Assembly: GCA_034429695.1 (NCBI GenBank)
Contig: DAOUGC010000044.1
Coordinates: 1-38,497 of the forward strand
DNA: 38,497 nucleotides
Source: DAOUGC01 sp034429695
GTDB lineage: Bacteria; Chloroflexota; Anaerolineae; Anaerolineales; Anaerolineaceae
Reading direction: 5' to 3'
Position 1 is the stretch's first letter. Each line of letters opens with the position of its first letter. The notes beneath the pieces are model-generated. The model did not search any database. It was not told where the DNA came from and saw only the letters and a list, made by a program, of their open reading frames with translations. Positions 7,279 to 15,562 of this stretch are shown piece after piece. Position numbers and translations under genes: made by a program.

Positions 7279-8649
7279 TTACTTTTCCCGGCGGGCTTTC
7301 AAGATCACGCGGATGGGTGTGCCCATGAAGGGATAATGCTTGCGGATCTGGTTCTCCAAAAAACGCACATAGGTAAAATGAGCCAGTTTGGGATCGTTGC
7401 AATACAGCAGGAAGGTCGGCGGATCGGAGCGCACCTGGGTTCCGTAATAAATGCGCAGGGTGCGCCCCGACTTTGAAGCGGGAGCATGCAGCTCCTGAGC
7501 GTCCTGAATGATCATGTTCAACTGCGACGTGGACAGGCGCGCCAGACGCTCTTCCTGCACGCGCAAGGCGGTTGGCATCACCTGATCCACCCGCTGACCG
7601 GTCTTGGCGGAAATAAACAGCACCGGCACGTAAGGCATGAAGTTCAACTGGTGCTGCACCATCTCGGTGTAGGCGTTCATGGTGTGGGTGTCTTTTTCCA
7701 CCGCGTCCCACTTGTTGACGATCAACACTGCGCTCTTCCACGCATCCAGAATATACCCGGCAATATGGGTATCCTGCGCAGTGATGCCGGTGGTGGCGTC
7801 AATCATCAGCAAGGACACATCGGCGCGCTCAATGGCACGCATGGAGCGGATCACCGAGTATTTCTCCACACCCGGCTCCACCTTGCCGCGCCTGCGAATA
7901 CCCGCCGTGTCGATCAGGGTGACATCCAGGCCGTCAAAATTGATCAAAGTGTCAATGGCATCGCGCGTGGTGCCGGCAATCGGGCTGACAATGGAGCGTT
8001 CCTCGCCCACCAGCCGGTTGATCAGGCTGGACTTGCCCACATTGGGCTTGCCCACAATGGCAACTTTAATGGAATCGTCTTCCGGTTCCTCTTCCTGTGG
8101 GGGAAACGCCGCAATCAGGTCATCCAGCAGATCGCCGGTGCCGGTTCCATGCACAGCCGAGATGGCATAGGGTTCACCCATGCCCAGTTCATAAAACTCG
8201 GCAGCGTTGGCGCGCAGATTGGCGCTGTCAGCTTTATTAACCACCAGAAAAAGCGGTGGGTAGGGCTCTCCGTCCACCATTTTCTGATTGCGGCGCAGGA
8301 TTTGAGCCACCTCGCGGTCAGCCGGTGTCACACCAGAGATGGCGTCCACCAGAAACAGGATCACATCTGCTTCCTGAATGGCGATCTCCGCCTGGCTGCG
8401 GATCTCCTGCACAAAATCAGCCGAACCTATCGAAAGCGGGTCCTTGCGGCCCGAACCGGCTGTGGGGTCAATGCCGCCGGTATCCACCACAGAAAATTCA
8501 ACCCCGCTCCACTCTGACTCCGCCCACAGGCGGTCACGCGTGGTTCCGGGCACATCATCAACAATCGCCAGCGGTTCTCCAACCAGACGATTGAAGAAAG
8601 TGCTTTTTCCAACATTGGGGCGTCCCACCAGGGCTACGACAGGTTTCAT
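7279..8649 (-). CDS. der: ribosome-assembly GTPase Der
   Basis: Der (EngA) is an essential GTPase with two G domains that matures the 50S subunit. This 456-residue protein has a first P-loop GRPNVGKS (9-16), DTGG (57-60) and NKAD (138-141), a second P-loop GKPNVGKS (200-207) with NKWD, and the C-terminal KH-like domain ending in basic residues. The length is normal. It is the last gene of the coaE-cdaA-cdaR-der cluster and lies 15 nt after cdaR. Confidence 0.97.
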   Translation of the reverse strand: MKPVVALVGRPNVGKSTFFNRLVGEPLAIVDDVPGTTRDRLWAESEWSGVEFSVVDTGGIDPTAGSGRKDPLSIGSADFVQEIRSQAEIAIQEADVILFLVDAISGVTPADREVAQILRRNQKMVDGEPYPPLFLVVNKADSANLRANAAEFYELGMGEPYAISAVHGTGTGDLLDDLIAAFPPQEEEPEDDSIKVAIVGKPNVGKSSLINRLVGEERSIVSPIAGTTRDAIDTLINFDGLDVTLIDTAGIRRRGKVEPGVEKYSVIRSMRAIERADVSLLMIDATTGITAQDTHIAGYILDAWKSAVLIVNKWDAVEKDTHTMNAYTEMVQHQLNFMPYVPVLFISAKTGQRVDQVMPTALRVQEERLARLSTSQLNMIIQDAQELHAPASKSGRTLRIYYGTQVRSDPPTFLLYCNDPKLAHFTYVRFLENQIRKHYPFMGTPIRVILKARREK

Positions 8650-8664
8650 GATCTTTTCCAGACT

Positions 8665-9978
8665 CTAATTATTGGGGGTGGGCGAAGCCGCCCCCTGGGT
8701 AGCGCCCGCCGGTTGGGTGACGGTCGCTGTGGGTTGAACGCCGGAACGCGGAATGCGCTCCAACGTGATCTCGATCGACGCCGGCAGAATGGACTGCACC
8801 TGCAGATCCTCCCCGACGAGTTCAACTGCAGGAACACGTTGATAGGTTCCAACCGTGTCCCCGGTTACATCCACCACCACGCGCACATCCTGAGCGGTCA
8901 GTTGGTCCAACACAGGCAGCGGACCAGACAGGATCACGTCCACAAAGCGGGGGGCAAAATCAACCCGCAAGCCTTCGGCAATGCCAATCACCTCCACCGG
9001 CATGCGTTGCAGGGTGATGCTGCCTTCAATTGCCGCAACCCCCACCTGTACCTCCACAAACGGGTCGCCCACCACAGACACCCCTGGCGGAAGGTCAAGC
9101 GGCATGGAAACATCCAGGTCATCACGTGCGCCGTCCAATACCACTGCCGCGGTGTCAACATAACCGGGTAACTGTTCAACCAGTCTGGGGTCAGACGAGA
9201 AGACCGTTACTGTGGCCGGAAAAACCGAGATGTTGGTCACGCGGTAACCCGCCGATACGCCGCCACTGACGTTGACCTTTACCACCACATTGCGATAGCC
9301 CCCACGCTGGGTCACGCTTACAACGGCAGCCACATCAGATGGGGTGATGGTCACCTCATTGATGACCCTGCCGTCCTCATCAACAGCCACCAGCGGGATC
9401 TGGCGTTGGATATCTTCCTTGGCATCTGTCAAATCGAGAATGGCACGCACTTCAGCCACGCCATCAACAGCATCCAGCGGGCCTGAAACCGTGGCGCTTT
9501 GCACCTCCAGCACGGGCGTGCCAATTTGAAAACCCACCGCCGGTTCTCCTTCTTCCTGCAGTTCAATCGGCACGGTGCGGGTTGCCAGCGCCTCAAGTTC
9601 AACATTCAACTGCCTGGGGGTATAACGCACGACTTCAACGGGGCGCACTCCCACTTGAATTTGAATGGTCTGCTCATGCGTTCCCGCTCCCAGACCGGAA
9701 AGGTCAACCACGGCCCGCACCGGAATATTCTCGTTAAGAATCTGGTTCCAGATCGAACGCGGGGCTGAAAGGGTCACCGATACCGTCTCAGGGATGGGAC
9801 TGGTCAGCAGCAAACCCGGGTCCTGACCGATCACCTCAACGGTGACCGTGCGCGGGTAAACGCGCTGTTCGGTTGGGTCGGCTTCGGTAATGGCAGAAAT
9901 CCACACTGTCACGGCAAGAGCAAATGCCAGTAAAAGCGTAGGCAGGTTTTTAAAGAAGTCTCGAAGGCGGGTGATCAT
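8665..9978 (-). CDS. cdaR: YbbR-domain regulator of CdaA
   Basis: CdaR is a membrane-anchored protein with extracytoplasmic YbbR domains that modulates the diadenylate cyclase CdaA. This one has 437 residues: an N-terminal membrane helix (about 12-30), then about four beta-rich YbbR-like repeats and a Pro/Thr/Ala-rich tail. The ATG follows the cdaA stop codon with no intervening base, indicating translational coupling. The pairing with cdaA is the known arrangement in Firmicutes and other bacteria. Confidence 0.88.
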   Translation of the reverse strand: MITRLRDFFKNLPTLLLAFALAVTVWISAITEADPTEQRVYPRTVTVEVIGQDPGLLLTSPIPETVSVTLSAPRSIWNQILNENIPVRAVVDLSGLGAGTHEQTIQIQVGVRPVEVVRYTPRQLNVELEALATRTVPIELQEEGEPAVGFQIGTPVLEVQSATVSGPLDAVDGVAEVRAILDLTDAKEDIQRQIPLVAVDEDGRVINEVTITPSDVAAVVSVTQRGGYRNVVVKVNVSGGVSAGYRVTNISVFPATVTVFSSDPRLVEQLPGYVDTAAVVLDGARDDLDVSMPLDLPPGVSVVGDPFVEVQVGVAAIEGSITLQRMPVEVIGIAEGLRVDFAPRFVDVILSGPLPVLDQLTAQDVRVVVDVTGDTVGTYQRVPAVELVGEDLQVQSILPASIEITLERIPRSGVQPTATVTQPAGATQGAASPTPNN

Positions 9979-10860
9979 CTAATCATCCCCCCGTCCGCGC
10001 GGATTCAGCCAGTCGCTCATGCGGTTGAGAATGCCCCGCCGCGCTCCGTTGCTTTCCGGTAGATAGAAAGCGGTGAGAATGTTCTCCAACCGTTCGCTGT
10101 CCAGGCGCCTGATCATGCGGCCACCATGGGCGATGGAAATGGAGCCGGTTTCTTCGGAAACCACCACCGCCACAGCGTCACTGGCTTCTGATATGCCAAG
10201 CGCAGCCCGGTGGCGCAAGCCCATCTGCCGCTCTGGTGAACGGGTGAGGATGCCGCTGGAGGAAAGCGGCATGACCGCCGCAGCAGCCACAACACGATTA
10301 TTGGAAATAATCACTGCACCGTCATGCAGGGGTGTATTGGGGTAAAACACCTGCAACAACAATTCTGGAGTGACATTGGCATTCAGGTTGACGCCGGTGG
10401 CAACGTACTCATGCAAACTATCCCTGCGCTGCATGGCGATCAACGCACCGTGCTGCCGGGCTGAAAGACGGGCTGCAGCCGTCACCACGGCGCGGATGGT
10501 CTTCTTGATTTCTTCGGCGTTGTACTGCTCCTGATGCACCCAAACCGTGTTGGTTCCGGCTCTGCCCAGGCGTTCCAACCCGCGCCGAATTTCCGGTGCA
10601 AAAATGACCGGGATGGCCAGCAGTAATGCCGGCAGGGCGGTTTGTACCAGCCATGAGAAAGCGGGCAGGTTGACCAGCGTGGTCAACAGGCTGAGCGCAA
10701 TCGCCAGCAGGATGACCCCCCGCAACAGGACCAGCGCCTGGGTATCGCGAACCATGTACATCACGGCAAAAATAACCGCGGTGACCAGGGCAATATCCAG
10801 TACACCCAGCCAGTTCAACCGCTGGAAGATGAAAAGCAGTTCACTCAGCAGATCAGGCAC
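9979..10860 (-). CDS. cdaA: membrane diadenylate cyclase
   Basis: CdaA condenses two ATP into cyclic di-AMP, a second messenger for potassium, osmotic and wall homeostasis. It has 293 residues with three membrane helices (about 18-37, 43-63 and 70-88) and a DAC domain with DGA at 180-182 and RHR at 216-218. The residue before RHR is Leu, where most family members have Thr. The start is GTG at 10860; no good Shine-Dalgarno is visible, but alignment with the family favours it because the N-terminal helix begins right after. It sits between coaE and cdaR. No c-di-AMP phosphodiesterase is in the window. Confidence 0.93.
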   Translation of the reverse strand: MPDLLSELLFIFQRLNWLGVLDIALVTAVIFAVMYMVRDTQALVLLRGVILLAIALSLLTTLVNLPAFSWLVQTALPALLLAIPVIFAPEIRRGLERLGRAGTNTVWVHQEQYNAEEIKKTIRAVVTAAARLSARQHGALIAMQRRDSLHEYVATGVNLNANVTPELLLQVFYPNTPLHDGAVIISNNRVVAAAAVMPLSSSGILTRSPERQMGLRHRAALGISEASDAVAVVVSEETGSISIAHGGRMIRRLDSERLENILTAFYLPESNGARRGILNRMSDWLNPRGRGDD

Positions 10861-10946
10861 GTTGATATCACTTTTAAAGTATCCGCCTTGCAGCGGGCAA
10901 TGCCCTGAGTGGGCAGAGGATTGCGCGTGGCTGGCAATCAGACAAA

Positions 10947-12152
10947 CTAAATGGGGCGCAAAATGCGGTCCACGCGCAATTGTTTAAAGAACAGGGTTGT
11001 CCCTTGCGGCATCGATTCAATCGCTGCCTCCTGCCATGCCAGCACACCCAGACTTTGCGGCGTTCGCTGTTCATAACCCAGGTTTTTCCACAAAGCCTCC
11101 TGGCGGGCAAGTTCGTGTGGGACAAAGATCAAGGATGCTTCACATTGAAGATCCTGGGATGAACGCTCCATTTCCCGGATCATCATCGAAAGTCCTTCGG
11201 TGGGAGGCAGGATTGGGTCCAGGATCACATCCACCGCGCGCGACACAAGGTTTTCCACCTGCCAGCCGATGGCTCCCATCAGGCGCTGACCTGATTCCAA
11301 CAATAAGAAGGCGCGGTCGCCAAACGCCGACATGATGTCGTCGGAATCAACCGGCCGCAATGGATGATGCACCCGGTTGATCAACTCGGCAATTTGCGCC
11401 GAGTGGCGCGGTTTGCCACGTACAACGGTCAATGGGCCGGGTTGTGGGCGGGCAACTGCAGCGTTTGCAGCAGGAGCGGCGGTTTTGGCTCCGGGTGTTG
11501 CCGCCGGTGAGGCGGCCTGACCGGATGCGGCAGGTGCGCCTTGCGCCTGTTGGGGCACGTTCTTCTGCCACGCAACCGCCACCTGTTTCCAGGTGTCTGC
11601 CATGGTGCGAATGTTCTGGATCACCACACTGGCCGCACGCAGTTTTTGCTCCTGTGGGGGTTGGGCGTTGATGCGCTGACGGGCATCGCTCTCACTCATC
11701 CCGCGGTTCTGGATCAAACGCGCCACCTGGATCTCAGGTGGGGCGTAGGTCACCCAGATCGCGTCGCAATTCTTGCCGATATCACTTTCCAGTAATTTGA
11801 TGGCTTCAATCACCACCACCCGATGAGGAGAACGGTGCACCAGCACATCCACCGCCTGGCGAACCAGCGGGTGCACAATGCTTTCCAGTTGGTTCAGGGC
11901 TGACGGGTCGGAAAAGACTATTTTTCCGAGGCGCCCACGGTCGATCTGACCGTCAGGGCCAACGATGTAGCTCCCAAAAGCATCCAGAATGGGCTGGTAT
12001 CCCGGAGCACCTTTGGCAATGGCGCGGTGAGCCAGTGCGTCGGCGTCAATGCCATAGGCACCCAGATGCTCCAGCATGCGGCGCACCACACTCTTCCCGG
12101 TGCCGATATTGCCGGTCAACCCGATGACGTACTTACCGCTCCATCTACCCAC
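10947..12152 (-). CDS. coaE: dephospho-CoA kinase fused to a GNAT-like domain
   Basis: Residues 1-200 are a complete dephospho-CoA kinase, which phosphorylates the 3'-OH of dephospho-CoA in the last step of CoA synthesis. The P-loop GNIGTGKS is at 14-21, with DADALAHR after it and the lid segment downstream. A linker of about 45 residues rich in Ala and Pro follows, then about 155 residues resembling a GNAT acetyltransferase (ELINRVHHPLRPV, AFGDRAFLLLESG, MGAIGWQVENLV, LGYEQR). The acetyl-CoA loop Q/RxxGxG/A is not evident, so the second domain may be catalytically dead or a CoA-binding sensor. Total length is 401 residues against about 200 for the stand-alone enzyme. It starts at GTG 12152 with AGGAG upstream. 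Confidence 0.9.
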   Translation of the reverse strand: MGRWSGKYVIGLTGNIGTGKSVVRRMLEHLGAYGIDADALAHRAIAKGAPGYQPILDAFGSYIVGPDGQIDRGRLGKIVFSDPSALNQLESIVHPLVRQAVDVLVHRSPHRVVVIEAIKLLESDIGKNCDAIWVTYAPPEIQVARLIQNRGMSESDARQRINAQPPQEQKLRAASVVIQNIRTMADTWKQVAVAWQKNVPQQAQGAPAASGQAASPAATPGAKTAAPAANAAVARPQPGPLTVVRGKPRHSAQIAELINRVHHPLRPVDSDDIMSAFGDRAFLLLESGQRLMGAIGWQVENLVSRAVDVILDPILPPTEGLSMMIREMERSSQDLQCEASLIFVPHELARQEALWKNLGYEQRTPQSLGVLAWQEAAIESMPQGTTLFFKQLRVDRILRPI

Positions 12153-12255
12153 TTTTTCTCCTGGAATTGACCGTGATGTCCGGCCACCTCAATTTGGGGG
12201 GAAAGACAACCCCGCCGTTTTCATTTTAATCTTGCGTCCAGAGAATGTCAAACCA

Positions 12256-12284
12256 TTGACAACCCAATGATAAGCAGGTAAAAT
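12256..12284 (+). promoter_or_regulatory. promoter of tRNA-Phe
   Basis: TTGACA (12256-12261) and TAAAAT (12279-12284) are separated by exactly 17 bp, and the tRNA begins 20 nt further on. This is a near-consensus housekeeping promoter. Confidence 0.85.
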
Positions 12285-12304
12285 CTCCTCGCTTAAACAA
12301 TCAG

Positions 12305-12377
12305 GCCGAGATAGCTCAGTTGGTAGAGCACGCGACTGAAAATTGCGGTGTCCACAGTTCGATCCTGTGTCTCGGCA
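12305..12377 (+). tRNA. tRNA-Phe (GAA)
   Basis: The 73-nt cloverleaf has acceptor arms GCCGAGA (12305-12311) and TCTCGGC (12370-12376), D stem GCTC/GAGC, an anticodon arm CGCGA/TTGCG (one G-U) with loop CTGAAAA and anticodon GAA at 12338-12340, a T arm with GTTCGATCC, and discriminator A. The 3' CCA is not encoded. Confidence 0.97.
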
Positions 12378-12389
12378 CTGACACCCCTC

Positions 12390-12425
12390 CAGCCTCCACC
12401 TTCACGGGGAGGCTGTTTGTTTTCC
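12390..12425 (+). terminator. terminator after tRNA-Phe
   Basis: CAGCCTCC (12390-12397) pairs perfectly with GGAGGCTG (12408-12415) and is followed by TTTGTTTT, 13 nt past the tRNA end. Confidence 0.8.
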
Positions 12426-12480
12426 CCTCCTCCGGCTTTTGCGGTTGGCGAACAATCCGGTCATTTTTCACTTTTTTTGT

Positions 12481-12486
12481 TAGAAT
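12481..12486 (+). promoter_or_regulatory. -10 element giving a possibly leaderless message
   Basis: TAGAAT ends 8 nt before the ATG at 12495. Initiation at the normal 6-8 nt would fall on the start codon itself, and no Shine-Dalgarno is present. The -35 region is poor (CGGTCA at 17 bp). Confidence 0.4.
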
Positions 12487-12494
12487 CCCTTTGA

Positions 12495-13907
12495 ATGAAA
12501 CTTCGTAACTTTCTCACCCTGCGCACAGCGCTGGCTGCCGCAGCCGTCTGGCTGGTACTGTCAGGCGCGGCGTTGCTGTACTTTGGCTCGGTGCGCACTG
12601 TCACTGTGTGGCTGGACGGTGTGCAGCAGCATGTGGCAACCCGCTCCCTGACTGTGAACGGGGTCCTGCGCGACGCAGGTTACACCCCATCCTCGGATGA
12701 CCTGGTGACCCCTCCATCAGGGGCATGGTTGCGCCCCGGCCAGGGCATCCGCGTGGACCGCGCGCGCCTGGTGCAAATTTACACCTCGGGCAAGGGACCT
12801 TCGCAGGGCTACATTAGTTCAGCGCGCCTGCCGGCAAACCTGCTGCAGGAAGCCGGCATTCGCCTGTATCCTGGCGACCGGTTGTATTACAACGGTGCTG
12901 TAGTGAAATTCGATCAGCCCCTGCCCCCGGCTTCCAGTTATCTGTTGCAATATTCGCCCTCCAGTCAGGTGGCGCTGCGCACTTCGGATGGGTATAACCG
13001 TCTGATCTCATCTGCCGCGCCGTCGGTGCTGGGCAGGCTGTGGGATGCCGGTGTACGCGTTTCCTCCGCTGACCGCCTGGACTGGGATGATACCGCCACC
13101 AGCCCGCTTGCAGTTGACCTGGCCAGTGCACGCCCCATCACCATCCAGGTGGGCGGCCAGCAGATCCAGGGCATCAGCGCGGCTGCCACCGTTGGAGAAG
13201 CGCTCGCCCGGGCCGGAATTGCCCTGCAAGGTCTTGACTACGCCTCCCCGGTAGAAGACCAGCCTGTCCCTCCGGATGGGCTTATCCGTGTGGTGCGGGT
13301 GCATGAGGTGGTGGAACTCAACCAGACCGCCATCCCCTACGATAGCGAAATTGTGGAAAACCCCGAACTGGAGCTGGATCAACGCGAAGTGATGCAGCCA
13401 GGACAGTACGGGGTTCAGGTCAGCCGGGTGCGGGTGCGTTACGAGGACGGGCAGGAGGTAAGCCGCAACACCGAGAGTGAATGGACAGCAGCCCAACCGG
13501 TTAACGAGAAGGTCGGCTATGGCTCCAGGATTGTGATCCGCACCCTGGATACCCCGGCGGGACCGGTGGAGTACTGGCGCGCCGTGACGGTGTACGCCAC
13601 ATCCTATTCCCCTTGCGGCCTGGGCGACCCAAGCACCACCAAATGTTATTACGGCACGTCGCTTGGCCTGCCGGTCAAACGTGGCGTGATCGGCGTGACC
13701 AAATACTGGTACCGCATCCTGGCCGGACAGAATGTATACGTGCCCGGTTATGGCCCCGGTGTGATCGCCGACATCGGCGCAGGCATCCCCGGCGAGCGTT
13801 GGATTGACCTGGGCTTCACCGACGACGAACTGGAGCTTTGGCACCAGTATGTTACCCTGTACTTCCTCACCCCCGTTCCGGCCAATGTGCCCCTCACCCT
13901 GCCATGA
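12495..13907 (+). CDS. DUF348/G5/3D-domain cell-wall protein (YabE/Rpf-like)
   Basis: This exported, wall-associated protein has 470 residues. An N-terminal signal-anchor helix (about 10-30) is followed by ubiquitin-like DUF348 repeats (about 35-90 and 212-255), a G5 domain (about 265-345) and a C-terminal 3D domain (about 370-455). The 3D part has YATSYSPCG and the acidic motif ADIGAGIPGERWIDLGF, which in the MltA/3D fold carries catalytic aspartates for cleaving peptidoglycan glycan strands. The same architecture occurs in Bacillus YabE and actinobacterial resuscitation factors. It overlaps rsmA by ATGA, matching the Firmicutes yabE-ksgA neighbourhood. Which bond it cuts is not known. Confidence 0.88.
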   Translation: MKLRNFLTLRTALAAAAVWLVLSGAALLYFGSVRTVTVWLDGVQQHVATRSLTVNGVLRDAGYTPSSDDLVTPPSGAWLRPGQGIRVDRARLVQIYTSGKGPSQGYISSARLPANLLQEAGIRLYPGDRLYYNGAVVKFDQPLPPASSYLLQYSPSSQVALRTSDGYNRLISSAAPSVLGRLWDAGVRVSSADRLDWDDTATSPLAVDLASARPITIQVGGQQIQGISAAATVGEALARAGIALQGLDYASPVEDQPVPPDGLIRVVRVHEVVELNQTAIPYDSEIVENPELELDQREVMQPGQYGVQVSRVRVRYEDGQEVSRNTESEWTAAQPVNEKVGYGSRIVIRTLDTPAGPVEYWRAVTVYATSYSPCGLGDPSTTKCYYGTSLGLPVKRGVIGVTKYWYRILAGQNVYVPGYGPGVIADIGAGIPGERWIDLGFTDDELELWHQYVTLYFLTPVPANVPLTLP

Positions 13908-14761
13908 CCCTGACTCCCCTTTCCATCCCCGACCTGCTTAAAAGCCACAGTCTGCGCGCCCGCAAGGAACTGGGGCAAAATTTTCTCACCGACCCTGTGG
14001 CGCTCGAACGCATCCTCGCCGCTGCCGATATTCCAGCCGGGGCAGCCGTGCTGGAAATAGGTCCCGGCCTGGGCAGCCTCACCCGTTATTTGGCGCTGGC
14101 AGCCCAGCGTGTGGTCGCGGTTGAACTGGACCGCGATCTGGCTGAGATCCTCAAGGATGTAATCTCCGGTACAGACAACGTTACGGTTGTTCTGGGCGAC
14201 ATCCTCGATCAGGATCCGGCTGAACTGATGGGTGCAGACGGCTATCTGGTGGTGGCGAACATCCCCTATTACATCACGTCTGTGATCATCCGCCATCTGC
14301 TCGAGGCACGCCTGAAACCAGCGCGCATTGTGCTTACCATTCAACGCGAGGTGGCAGAGCGCATATGCGCCACACCCGGCGACATGAGTCTGCTGGCCCT
14401 GAGTGTGCAGGTGTATGGCAAGCCCTCCATTGCTGCGCGCATTCCGGCCGGAGCTTTTTACCCACCACCCAAGGTGGACTCAGCCGTGGTCAGGGTGGAC
14501 CTTTACCCCCAACCCCTGATACCGGCTGAAAAGATGGACGTGTTCTTCCGCCTGATCAAAGCCGGGTTCAGCCAGAAACGCAAGACGCTGCGCAATTCGC
14601 TCACCGGTGGGCTCGCCTGGAAACGTGAGCAGGTGGAAGCCATGCTCACCGCTGCCGGTATTGACGCCATGCGCCGCGCCGAGACCCTGTCACTGGATGA
14701 GTGGAACCGCATGGTGGAGCACTATCCGTCTGCCCACGTTTCAGCAGCAACTCAGGAATAA
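13904..14761 (+). CDS. rsmA: 16S rRNA dimethyladenosine transferase
   Basis: RsmA (KsgA) dimethylates two adjacent adenines near the 3' end of 16S rRNA, a late quality check of the small subunit. The chosen ATG overlaps the preceding stop codon (ATGA), giving 285 residues; a longer upstream frame adds residues unrelated to the family. Motifs are ELGQNFL (23-29), the SAM-binding EIGPGLGSLT (51-60) and catalytic NIPY (119-122). The C-terminal helical domain with KAGFSQKRKTLRNSL is present. Confidence 0.95.
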   Translation: MTLTPLSIPDLLKSHSLRARKELGQNFLTDPVALERILAAADIPAGAAVLEIGPGLGSLTRYLALAAQRVVAVELDRDLAEILKDVISGTDNVTVVLGDILDQDPAELMGADGYLVVANIPYYITSVIIRHLLEARLKPARIVLTIQREVAERICATPGDMSLLALSVQVYGKPSIAARIPAGAFYPPPKVDSAVVRVDLYPQPLIPAEKMDVFFRLIKAGFSQKRKTLRNSLTGGLAWKREQVEAMLTAAGIDAMRRAETLSLDEWNRMVEHYPSAHVSAATQE

Positions 14762-14762
14762 A

Positions 14763-14795
14763 AAACATTCACGAGAGTGCTGCTCGTGAATGTTT
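14763..14795 (-). terminator. intrinsic terminator, mainly for the minus-strand operon
   Basis: A perfect 13-bp stem (14763-14775 with 14783-14795, 7-nt loop) lies between convergent genes. On the minus strand it is followed by TTTTTATT, a good U-tract that overlaps the rsmA stop codon. On the plus strand the tail is not T-rich. Confidence 0.8.
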
Positions 14796-14821
14796 ATGAA
14801 TTCTGATGACTGCGCTTATAC

Positions 14822-15553
14822 CTAAGCTTCGGCCTTTTTAAGATCGCGATACATGCCCAGCAATTGCCATGTGCGCAGCGCGGCTTCGGCTTGGATGCGA
14901 AAATCCATCTTCGATTTTCCCCAGCGCCGATCAATAAAATAGATGGGGATTTCGGTAAACTTGTACCCCAGCTTGTGCGCAACATAAGACATTTCCACCT
15001 GGAAAACATATCCGTTTGAGCGGATGCGCTCCAATGGCATGCCCTCCAGTGTGGTTCGCCGCCACATGCGGTATCCGGCGGTCACGTCACGCATGGGCAG
15101 CCCCAGAATGGTGCGTGCGTAAAAGTTGCCCCACGCACTCAGCCCCTTGCGCCAGATCGGCCAGTCCCTGTCCACACTGCCACCCTGCACGTAACGCGAA
15201 CCCACCACCACATCGGCGTTTTTAAGCGCCTCTGCCATCAGCGGGATCTTGTCAATGGGATGAGAGAAGTCGGCATCCATCTGGGCGATGGCGTCGTACC
15301 CTTCCGCCAGGCACTTCTGAAAGCCCTGAATATAGGCGGTCCCCAGCCCCAACTTACCCGCGCGGTGCATGACTCGAATGCGGTGGTCATACTGGCCGCT
15401 CAGTTCCTCGGCCAACTGGCCTGTGCCGTCCGGGCTGTTATCGTCAACGATCAAAACATCAAAGTTGGACATCGGCAGGGCAAACAATTCTGCCGCGAGT
15501 TTGGGGAGATTCTCCGCCTCGTTGTAGGTCGGTATAACAATGGAAATTTTCAC
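14822..15553 (-). CDS. polyprenol-phosphate mannosyltransferase-like GT2
   Basis: This family-2 glycosyltransferase resembles dolichol/polyprenol-phosphate mannose synthases, which move a sugar from a nucleotide sugar to a lipid phosphate for use outside the membrane. It has 243 residues, with SIVIPTYNEAENL at the N-terminus, VDDNSPDGTG (37-45), DAD at 93-95 in QMDADFSHP, and VVVGSRYVQGG. No C-terminal membrane helices are present, so it is the soluble, Dpm1-like form. It starts at GTG 15553 after AGGTGGG. It is the last gene of the roadblock operon, 9 nt after the response regulator. The sugar is not determinable. Confidence 0.85.
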   Translation of the reverse strand: MKISIVIPTYNEAENLPKLAAELFALPMSNFDVLIVDDNSPDGTGQLAEELSGQYDHRIRVMHRAGKLGLGTAYIQGFQKCLAEGYDAIAQMDADFSHPIDKIPLMAEALKNADVVVGSRYVQGGSVDRDWPIWRKGLSAWGNFYARTILGLPMRDVTAGYRMWRRTTLEGMPLERIRSNGYVFQVEMSYVAHKLGYKFTEIPIYFIDRRWGKSKMDFRIQAEAALRTWQLLGMYRDLKKAEA

Positions 15554-15562
15554 TTGCCCACC

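Noticed and set aside
7486..8517. Long plus-strand open frame (343 codons) opposite der
   Set aside because: der has all its GTPase motifs over the same bases; the antisense frame is His/Gln-rich noise.
13008..13844. Minus-strand open frame (278 codons) opposite the 3D-domain gene
   Set aside because: The plus strand encodes recognisable G5 and 3D domains; the antisense product resembles nothing.
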